Positions 18,664 to 25,479 of a stretch of DNA of 43,183 bases are shown here, piece by piece. Below the pieces are notes generated by a model. It saw only the letters and a list, made by a program, of their open reading frames with translations, was not told where the DNA came from and searched no databases. The stretch is taken from positions 1 to 43,183 of the forward strand of contig JAESTZ010000046.1 of NCBI GenBank assembly GCA_016763315.1, given 5' to 3'. Numbering within the stretch: position 1 is the stretch's first letter; each line of letters begins with the position of its first letter. The DNA is from Robiginitomaculum sp. GTDB lineage: Bacteria; Pseudomonadota; Alphaproteobacteria; Caulobacterales; Maricaulaceae. A program made the position numbers and the translations under genes.

Positions 18664-18990
18664 GAACAAGGGTTAAACTAAAAACCCTTGATAGCACTTA
18701 CTTGGCAATGCTTGGTAAAAATATAGCCTCCAGCAAGGGTTAACTGGCAAAGATTTAGCACTCATTGACACTTAAAGACCCTTGGGTAGCGAGGATAAGT
18801 TTCAAACATACCCGTTTTGTCCTCGTTTGCTATAATGGTGGTGCAGCAGGCTATAAACCACCTGTTTGCGACTATTTGACATTGTGAATACACGTTAAAC
18901 TCAACAAAACGTGGATTTTACTGGTGATTACGAAGAGCCATGTGTGAAAATAATATTGATTCTTGATGAGCTTTTTTAAGGCTAGTCCCA
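18664..18990 (-). repeat. Dispersed non-coding repeat, copy A
   Basis: Read on the minus strand, this stretch aligns over most of its length with 40270-40578 on the plus strand. Shared blocks, in the same order, include: a CCATGG block; TAATCACC; GAGTTTA; TTCACxATGTCAAA; ACCATTATAGCAA; TTATCCTCG; TGTCAATGAG; and ATCTTTGCCAxTTAACCCTTG. AACCCTTG (18741-18734, minus strand) and CAAGGGTT (18690-18683) are inverted copies that could pair across 43 bases. A second CAAGGGTT/AACCCTTG pair lies at 18667-18690 with an 8-base loop. No open frame of note lies inside. Origin unknown. Confidence 0.8.
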
Positions 18991-19046
18991 TGGGTTAAAA
19001 TGAAAAACAGAGATATTATTTTTTGTTTGCAGCAAATTTAAAAATT

Positions 19047-20351
19047 TTACTGTTTTATCGCACGATCAAGTAAGTGATCCGGTGTTTCGCGAGATTGCAA
19101 TTCCAAAACCTCGATTTCCAGTTCTAACTGAAAAGGTTTTTCCGGATCATCACTCTCGAACGCAGTACAATCAACCACGCCTTCGATGCGCTTTGCGGCT
19201 AATTGAGCAGATTGCTTGCTGCCTCCTGGCATTAATATGGTAAACACACTGGGATCTATTCTTGCCGCCATATCTTCGGCTCTAACCAGATGTTGCAACA
19301 TGCCGCCAAACTGTTTTCTTGCAGCTTCGACCTTTGCCTCGGCAGTACCAGAAGGCGGAACGGCGCGAATTACACACAATGACAATGGTCTATTTAACTT
19401 ATTGGCGACATCTGTAGCGCGCGCTAAATGTTTGGCAAAAAATTGCGCGGTAAATAATCCCGAGACACTATCAATTACTGCAGGACTTTTAATTGCTTCA
19501 AATTGCTGTTTGACTTGCTCACGACGACGGCGATCGCTGGCCAAATTCAATATCCGCTGACGAACCACCTCCGGCCCATGGCCAGAGCTAACTAGATCCG
19601 AGGCTCCTCTGGCATACGCCTCATCAACTTCATTAAAACTTGACGGATTAACTAACATAACAGCAGGGACATGAAACAAACGGGTATTCCGACGCATGGC
19701 CGAGGCAATGGTAAATGCCGGCTCCAGCTCTTTTAGGACATTAAGAACTATCACGTCAAAAGTCTTGTCATGTAGATAATCAAATGCAGTAAACGAAGTC
19801 AAAGCGGCCGTCACCTCAACCCCGGCTGTCTCTAGCGAGTTCTTTAGCGAGATAAATTGAGGTGCGGCACCACCGGTAAACAAAATTGATATTGGTAATT
19901 GGTCAAACGGACTATTTATATCCGTATCAGGTTTAAGGCCAAGTTCCTCAAGAGTTAACGTGCGTAATTGCACCTCCTCTTCCATCAATGCCAACCGCAA
20001 CACAGATTGAACCCTTGCTGCCAACTGTGCCGGATGTACTGGTGGGAACAAAACACTGGCCAACAAATCACTGGTTTCCAAAGCCACATTATCAGAAACG
20101 GCAATTATCGGCAGTGTTCTTTCAGGAATACTTGCCTTTAATGCTTTGCACAATTCTTCGATTTCAAGTGGATCACGACCAATAGCATCAATCAGAACCG
20201 CACCAACGTTAAAATCCTCGGCGGCTATAAGTGCAGTTTCATCCGATTCGGCCAATATTGTCGGCAAACCACGGTCTTCCAATCGCCCTGCGGCTTGGAA
20301 AACAGCTCCTTGTTCATCAGCGATTACCAAAACTTGAGCGGTGAAATTCAT
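19047..20351 (-). CDS. PopA-like protein: two receiver-like domains and a degenerate GGDEF domain
   Basis: 434 residues. A first receiver-like domain (about 5-120) has a possible phosphoacceptor Asp55 (AVLIDA). A second (about 154-270) has Asn204 where Asp is expected (DVIVLNVLKE), so it is probably not phosphorylated. The C-terminal GGDEF-type domain (about 285-434) has DPSVF at 366-370 in place of GGDEF, so cyclase activity is unlikely. The product-binding I-site RAED (357-360) is intact five residues upstream, as in PleD-type proteins. Together these imply a c-di-GMP effector. In Caulobacter, PopA has this plan and directs CtrA to the ClpXP machinery. Orthology is inferred, not shown. Confidence 0.82.
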   Translation of the reverse strand: MNFTAQVLVIADEQGAVFQAAGRLEDRGLPTILAESDETALIAAEDFNVGAVLIDAIGRDPLEIEELCKALKASIPERTLPIIAVSDNVALETSDLLASVLFPPVHPAQLAARVQSVLRLALMEEEVQLRTLTLEELGLKPDTDINSPFDQLPISILFTGGAAPQFISLKNSLETAGVEVTAALTSFTAFDYLHDKTFDVIVLNVLKELEPAFTIASAMRRNTRLFHVPAVMLVNPSSFNEVDEAYARGASDLVSSGHGPEVVRQRILNLASDRRRREQVKQQFEAIKSPAVIDSVSGLFTAQFFAKHLARATDVANKLNRPLSLCVIRAVPPSGTAEAKVEAARKQFGGMLQHLVRAEDMAARIDPSVFTILMPGGSKQSAQLAAKRIEGVVDCTAFESDDPEKPFQLELEIEVLELQSRETPDHLLDRAIKQ

Positions 20352-20454
20352 ATTAGATCCACAAATACTTCAAGAAAACAGACGACTCATACTTGTCCAA
20401 AGTAAAGATATGCACAACAAATAGACTGATTGAGATAAATGGAAAGTTATCAAA

Positions 20455-21555
20455 ATGCAAAATAACGCAGTTAGAACTCTTAAGGGTGTGAAGATAATTG
20501 AATTTTCCGCAATTGGCCCAATCCCCTTTTGCGCCATGTTGCTGGCAGATATGGGGGCTGATGTTATTCGAATCGACCGCCCTGGCACCCCAGATACTGG
20601 CTCTGCCGATATTCAAGGACGTGGCAAACGCTCTATTGCTCTGGATTTGAAAGACCCAGACGATAATCTTACCGCTAAGAAATTGATGCAATCGAGCGAC
20701 ATTGTAATGGAAGGCTTACGCCCCGGAGTTATGGAGCGATTGGGATTAGGGCCAGAAGAAGTTCTCAAAGCCAATCAGAAGTTAATCTATGGCCGCATGA
20801 CCGGTTGGGGGCAAGACGGGCCACTGGCAGAGCAAGCTGGTCACGACATCAACTATATCGCCATAACCGGCGCATTAGCGGCTATTGGTGTGGGCGATGC
20901 ACCTCCGCCGCCACCTTTGAACCTGTTGGGCGATTATGGCGGTGGGGCGTTATATCTGGCCATGGGACTATTGGCAGGTTTACACCATGCTCGCAGCACC
21001 GGACAGGGACAAGTGATCGATGCCGCCATTGTCGATGGTACGCTAAGCTTGATGACTCCGATCCATTGGCTAAAACAAAGTTCAATGTGGGTAAATGAGA
21101 GAAACAACAACTTACTCGACGGAGCGGCACACTTTTACGCGACATATGTTTGTGCTGATGGCAAATATATTGCGGTAGGAGCTATTGAGCCAAAATTTTA
21201 CGAGATTTTATGTGATAAACTGGAACTAGGCGATGATTTGCGGCAACAACAATACGCAAAAGAAAAATGGCCGATTTTCAAGTCTGTTTTGTCTGGAATT
21301 TTTGCCAACCAACCATTAGCGCACTGGATCAAACTATTTGAAGCGAGCGACGCGTGTGTTGCTCCGGTTGAGGACATGATATCGGCCGCCGAGCACCCGC
21401 ACATCAAAGCCAGAGACAGCATGCTAACCCTAGACGGCGTATTGCAGCCGGCTCCTGCCCCTAGGTTTTCTGCTACTGCCTCATATATTGGCTCGAAACC
21501 GCCTAGTATTGATGGTGATCGCAAGCAAATTTTGCACGACTGGGGAATTCACTAG
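20455..21555 (+). CDS. Alpha-methylacyl-CoA racemase (CoA-transferase family III fold)
   Basis: 366 residues of the CaiB/BaiF family. Catalytic residues line up with those known for mycobacterial alpha-methylacyl-CoA racemase: His130 (AGHDINY), Asp160 (LLGDYGGG) and Glu245 (GAIEPKFY). Each is offset by four from the literature positions 126, 156 and 241. This favours racemase over CoA transferase, which uses an Asp nucleophile. It interconverts 2R- and 2S-methylacyl-CoA so that branched acids can enter beta-oxidation. It is divergent from the PopA-like gene. GGAAAG precedes the ATG. No linked fatty-acid genes are present. Confidence 0.93.
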   Translation: MQNNAVRTLKGVKIIEFSAIGPIPFCAMLLADMGADVIRIDRPGTPDTGSADIQGRGKRSIALDLKDPDDNLTAKKLMQSSDIVMEGLRPGVMERLGLGPEEVLKANQKLIYGRMTGWGQDGPLAEQAGHDINYIAITGALAAIGVGDAPPPPPLNLLGDYGGGALYLAMGLLAGLHHARSTGQGQVIDAAIVDGTLSLMTPIHWLKQSSMWVNERNNNLLDGAAHFYATYVCADGKYIAVGAIEPKFYEILCDKLELGDDLRQQQYAKEKWPIFKSVLSGIFANQPLAHWIKLFEASDACVAPVEDMISAAEHPHIKARDSMLTLDGVLQPAPAPRFSATASYIGSKPPSIDGDRKQILHDWGIH

Positions 21556-21556
21556 A

Positions 21557-21610
21557 GCCTTTCCGAAAAAGTGTGAAGCGGTTTTTCGATAAGAAATGCG
21601 ACAAAACAAA
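21557..21610 (+). repeat. Alphaproteobacterial intergenic motif (GAAAAGTGTGAAGCGGTTTTTCG type)
   Basis: The stretch CCGAAAAAGTGTGAAGCGG, TTTTTCG, then AAATGCGACAAAACAAA closely resembles a short motif I recall as abundant between genes of Rhizobiales and related alphaproteobacteria. AAAAAGTG...GCGGTTTTT has partial inverted symmetry. It sits right after the racemase stop. It supports the alphaproteobacterial assignment. Recognition is from memory and could be verified by counting copies in the genome. Confidence 0.6.
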
Positions 21611-21611
21611 T

Positions 21612-21660
21612 ACTTAGAGTTAGTTTTCGGTTCAGAGTGAACCGGAAATTCACTCTAAGT
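21612..21660. terminator. Nested hairpin between convergent genes, probable two-way terminator
   Basis: Outer arms ACTTAGAGT (21612-21620) and ACTCTAAGT (21652-21660) enclose an inner hairpin CGGTTCA-GAG-TGAACCG (21628-21644) flanked by T and A runs. It lies between the convergent racemase and mfd genes, and the right arm includes the mfd stop codon. The structure is symmetrical, so it could stop transcription from both sides. It lacks a long U tract. Confidence 0.6.
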
Positions 21661-24600
21661 GGTTTCTGGCAATAAATCAGCGATCACCCGCACCCATTTA
21701 CCTGCACCGGCTAATCTTTGCTGCGGCTCTGGCCATACACCACGAATAAACAGTTTATGATCCGCACGCATCTTAAAACCATGTGGATTTTGTGAAATCA
21801 GTTCGATCAACGCCACCGGATCAGCAAAACTGGAGTTTCTAAATGTTATCAGCACCCCTTTAGGGCCAGCATCTACCTTTTCTATTCCAGCAATAAGACA
21901 ATCGGCCTTAATTTGCATCACACCTAGTAAATGCTTGACCTCATTAGGTAAAGTCCCAAACCTATCGATAAGTTCTGCGGCGAATTCTTCTCGATCAACC
22001 CGTTCTTCGAGGTTTGCTAATCGCCGATACAGTGACAAACGAACATCAAGATCAGAAACATAGGTATCCGGTATCAAAACAGAAGCGCCAGTACTGATTT
22101 GCGGAGAATATTGATCCGGAGCATCATCGCTAACCGACTTAAGCTCTGCTACGGCATCTTCAAGCATCAATTGATACAATTCGACCCCGACATCGCGGAT
22201 CTGCCCTGATTGCTCATCACCCAACAAATTACCGCCACCACGAATATCCAGATCATGACTGGCCAACTTGAACCCAGCTCCAAGATGATCTAACGAGCTT
22301 AACACCCGAAGACGTTGTTCGGCCAATTTAGTGATTTTGAAATTGTTCGGTGTCGCCAGATATGCATATGCCCTGACCTTTGATCGTCCAACCCGGCCGC
22401 GTAACTGATATAATTGCGCCAAACCAAACCGGTCAGCCCGAAAAACCACCAAAGTGTTAGCTGTCGGAATGTCTAAACCGGACTCGACAATAGTCGTTGA
22501 AACCAAAACATCAAACTTCCCGTCATAAAACGCAGTCATAATGTCATCCAACTCGCCGCCCGGCATCTGCCCATGCGCCACGACAAAGGTAACTTCTGGA
22601 ACATTTTCGCGTAAAAACTCCTCGATACCTTCTAGATCCGCAATTCTTGGAGCGACAAAGAAACTTTGACCGCCGCGATAACGCTCTCGCAACAACGCTT
22701 CTCGTATTGTTACCAGATCAAACGGTGAAACAAATGTGCGCACAGCCAATCTATCGACCGGAGGGGTAGCAATTAGCGAAAGCTCGCGAATACCGGTTAG
22801 CGCCATTTGCAAGGTTCGGGGTATCGGCGTTGCGGTTAGAGTCAGCACATGAACATTAGCTCTGAAATTCTTCAGCTTTTCCTTATGTTTAACTCCAAAA
22901 CGTTGTTCTTCATCAATAATCATCAAACCAAGGTTACGAAATTTGATATTATCCGAAAGCAAGGCATGGGTTCCGATCACAATGTCGACCTGCCCGTTTG
23001 CCATGTCCTTCTTGGTTTGCGCCGCCTGTTTTGCCGGAATCAAACGAGAAAGCTGACGCACCTTTACTGGCCAGTCTTTGAAGCGATCCTTAAATGTCGC
23101 AAAATGCTGTCGAACCAATAGGGTTGTTGGCGCAATGATTGCCACCTGCCGTCCACTTAATGCCGCAACAAAACAAGCTCGCAATGCTATTTCGGTTTTA
23201 CCAAAACCAACATCGCCACAAATCAACCTATCCATTGGCCGCCCTTTAGCCAGATCTTCCAGCACATCGGTAATGGCATTTAGCTGATCATCGGTTTCCA
23301 CATAAGGAAACCCGGCACAAAACTCTTCCCACGCGCCCTCCGGCGGGTTGATCTTATCGGCAGCTTTCAACTCACGAGCAGCGGCAATCTTGATCAGATC
23401 ACCAGCCATTTCCAACAAGTGTTTCTTGGCCTTGGCCTTGCGAGATTGCCAACCTGAACCACCCAAACGATCAAGCTTATGTTCAGCAGTATCTCCACCA
23501 TACCGGCTTAATAATTCAATGTTTTCTACTGGTAAAAACAAACGGTCTCCGCCGAAATATTCCAGTTCCAGACAATCATGAGGGGCATCTTGAACATCGA
23601 GCGTTTGCAAGCCCACATATCTGGCAATGCCATGATCAACATGAACCACTAAATCGTTAAGGTTCAAAGTTCCTGCTTCAGAAATGAAGTTCTTGGCTCG
23701 TCGCTTGCGTCTGCCTCTGGAAAGTCTATCGCCAAAAATATCCTGCTCGCACAAAAATACTTGGAAATCGGTCTCAAACCCTTTTTCCAAGGGCATTAAC
23801 AACATTTGCACCACAGATTTTGGAGCTTTAATTACCGACATATAGTTTGGCGCATCAGCAACAGCCTGCAATCCGTGATCAGCTAGAACTTGCGTTAATC
23901 TTTCTCTTGACCCTCGACTTTGACAAGCAATCAATATTTGCTTGCCAGCTTTACGGGATTGATCAATATATTCACAGACAGCATTAAATACATTGCTCTC
24001 ACGGCTTTGGCGTTCGATAGAAAAATTACGTCCCTCACGCCCCCTTACGTCAATTACCCTATCACCTTTAGGAAGCATGAACGGCGTTAATTTACGTAAC
24101 TCAAACCGGTTTAATTGCTGCTCCAGCTCTTCTTGTGATAGATACAACCGCGATGGTGGCAAAGCGCGGTATTTAGGCGCTGACATTTCACCTTTACCAG
24201 TAGGTGCATTGCTCCGGGCGGAGTAATAATCTTCAATCAGCTTAAATCGTTCATTCAAAGCCTCTGGCACTAAATGATCAAATGCCACTAACGGTTCCTT
24301 GCCCAGTAACTCAAATAATGTTGTCGTGCTGTCATAAAACAAAGGCATCCAGTGTTCGACACCTTGCGGCCTAGCGCCGGCACTTACGGCATCATAAATC
24401 GGATCACGGTCAATACTGGCGCCAAAAGATGCAACAAACCCTTGGCGAAAATTTGAGATGTATTCAGGAGCTAATAATACTTCATTTGGTGGAGTTAGCT
24501 CAACCGCATGCATAGAACCGGTTGAGCGCTGGCTGACCGGATCAAAACTACGAATGCCCTCAAGAATGTCACCAAAAAAATCTAGTCTCACCGGCTCAAC

Positions 24601-25140
24601 GCTTCCCGGCGCATAAATATCAACGACTCCACCGCGAATAGCGAAATCGCCTGGTTCCATAGCATTACCTACCCTTGCATAACCATTGGTTTGCAAGAAC
24701 TCCAGTAACTTATCTTGTGATATTTCTTGCCCCACTTTGGCAGAAAACCTTGATTGCCCCAGTAGTTTTATCGGCGGTATGCGCTGCAAAAGAGAGTTCA
24801 CAGTAGTTACAATTAGATACGGTTTCTCGTTTGCCTGATTAGATGCAAGCTCTGATAAGGATGCGGATCTTTTGGCTGCTATGCCTGCTGATGGCGATAC
24901 TCGATCAAAAGGCAAACAATCCCAACCCGGAATGAATATAGTTTCCAAATTTGGTGCGAAAAAACTAACGCATTCAATAAACCTTTCGGCTCTAATGTCG
25001 TCTCTAGCAACAAATAGTCCAAAGCCTCCTCGTTCAAGGACAGCCTCAGCAACAATTTGCGCGTCCAGTCCTTCCGGAGTTCCGCCAACTGACAGGTGTG
25101 CGCCTGTGGTTGCAAAGGTTTCAAGAATAGCACTGTCCAT
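21655..25140 (-). CDS. mfd: Transcription-repair coupling factor
   Basis: 1161-residue SF2 translocase that removes stalled RNA polymerase and recruits UvrA. UvrB-homology modules fill the N-terminal third. The RNA polymerase interaction domain follows (DLVVHVDHGIARYVGL near residue 500). The helicase motifs are present: GDVGFGKTEIALRA (motif I), IIDEEQRFGVKHKE (DExx box and next), LTATPIPRTLQMAL (motif III) and QLRGRVGRSK (motif VI). The C-terminal TRCF domain closes the protein. The frame extends to TTG 25149, but ATG 25140 starts one base after the sdhE stop and is preferred. Length is standard. Confidence 0.97.
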   Translation of the reverse strand: MDSAILETFATTGAHLSVGGTPEGLDAQIVAEAVLERGGFGLFVARDDIRAERFIECVSFFAPNLETIFIPGWDCLPFDRVSPSAGIAAKRSASLSELASNQANEKPYLIVTTVNSLLQRIPPIKLLGQSRFSAKVGQEISQDKLLEFLQTNGYARVGNAMEPGDFAIRGGVVDIYAPGSVEPVRLDFFGDILEGIRSFDPVSQRSTGSMHAVELTPPNEVLLAPEYISNFRQGFVASFGASIDRDPIYDAVSAGARPQGVEHWMPLFYDSTTTLFELLGKEPLVAFDHLVPEALNERFKLIEDYYSARSNAPTGKGEMSAPKYRALPPSRLYLSQEELEQQLNRFELRKLTPFMLPKGDRVIDVRGREGRNFSIERQSRESNVFNAVCEYIDQSRKAGKQILIACQSRGSRERLTQVLADHGLQAVADAPNYMSVIKAPKSVVQMLLMPLEKGFETDFQVFLCEQDIFGDRLSRGRRKRRAKNFISEAGTLNLNDLVVHVDHGIARYVGLQTLDVQDAPHDCLELEYFGGDRLFLPVENIELLSRYGGDTAEHKLDRLGGSGWQSRKAKAKKHLLEMAGDLIKIAAARELKAADKINPPEGAWEEFCAGFPYVETDDQLNAITDVLEDLAKGRPMDRLICGDVGFGKTEIALRACFVAALSGRQVAIIAPTTLLVRQHFATFKDRFKDWPVKVRQLSRLIPAKQAAQTKKDMANGQVDIVIGTHALLSDNIKFRNLGLMIIDEEQRFGVKHKEKLKNFRANVHVLTLTATPIPRTLQMALTGIRELSLIATPPVDRLAVRTFVSPFDLVTIREALLRERYRGGQSFFVAPRIADLEGIEEFLRENVPEVTFVVAHGQMPGGELDDIMTAFYDGKFDVLVSTTIVESGLDIPTANTLVVFRADRFGLAQLYQLRGRVGRSKVRAYAYLATPNNFKITKLAEQRLRVLSSLDHLGAGFKLASHDLDIRGGGNLLGDEQSGQIRDVGVELYQLMLEDAVAELKSVSDDAPDQYSPQISTGASVLIPDTYVSDLDVRLSLYRRLANLEERVDREEFAAELIDRFGTLPNEVKHLLGVMQIKADCLIAGIEKVDAGPKGVLITFRNSSFADPVALIELISQNPHGFKMRADHKLFIRGVWPEPQQRLAGAGKWVRVIADLLPETT

Positions 25141-25141
25141 T

Positions 25142-25420
25142 TTAGCCAATGCGTCCTAATTGAAGTTTGGCTGAGAGCATTGCAAAATTCTGCAACTCTT
25201 CCATCATCTTGTTCTTATGTTTCTCTGGAACCGGTGTTTTACCAATTAACCAATCATATACTTCAAGATCGTTTTCATCGAGCAATGCTTCGATCTGCGC
25301 CACACTTTGCTCATCAAGATCCGTAAGCAAGCGATCAACTACCGTCCCGAAGATCAGATCCAGTTCCCGCGTTCCACGCCTCCATGCCCGTAACTTTAGT
25401 CGTTTTTTTCGCTGTTCCAT
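25142..25420 (-). CDS. sdhE: FAD assembly factor SdhE
   Basis: 92-residue member of the SdhE/Sdh5 (DUF339) family, which helps attach FAD covalently to succinate dehydrogenase and fumarate reductase. The family's N-terminal RRGTRELDLIFGTVVD (RGxxE motif) is at residues 15-30. Acidic four-helix-bundle segments follow, with EVYDWLIGKTPVP near residue 55. It directly precedes mfd with a single base between stop and start, which implies coupling. sdhE next to mfd/recG is a familiar order in alphaproteobacteria, from memory. Confidence 0.95.
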   Translation of the reverse strand: MEQRKKRLKLRAWRRGTRELDLIFGTVVDRLLTDLDEQSVAQIEALLDENDLEVYDWLIGKTPVPEKHKNKMMEELQNFAMLSAKLQLGRIG

Positions 25421-25479
25421 TTGCAGATGCTATAAGCGCCATGCCCAAGAAGTAAACGGGAAAATTAACTCAAATCCGA

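Noticed and set aside
18826-18840. TATAAT inside dispersed repeat copy A as a promoter
   Set aside because: The hexamer is conserved in copy B, but no matching -35 was found at 16-18 bases in either copy. It remains possible but is not supportable as a promoter feature.
18480-19046. tRNA, rRNA or replication origin in the gene-free stretch
   Set aside because: No cloverleaf, GTTCxANNC T-loop pattern, DnaA-box cluster or rRNA-like sequence was seen. Repeats alone do not make an origin.
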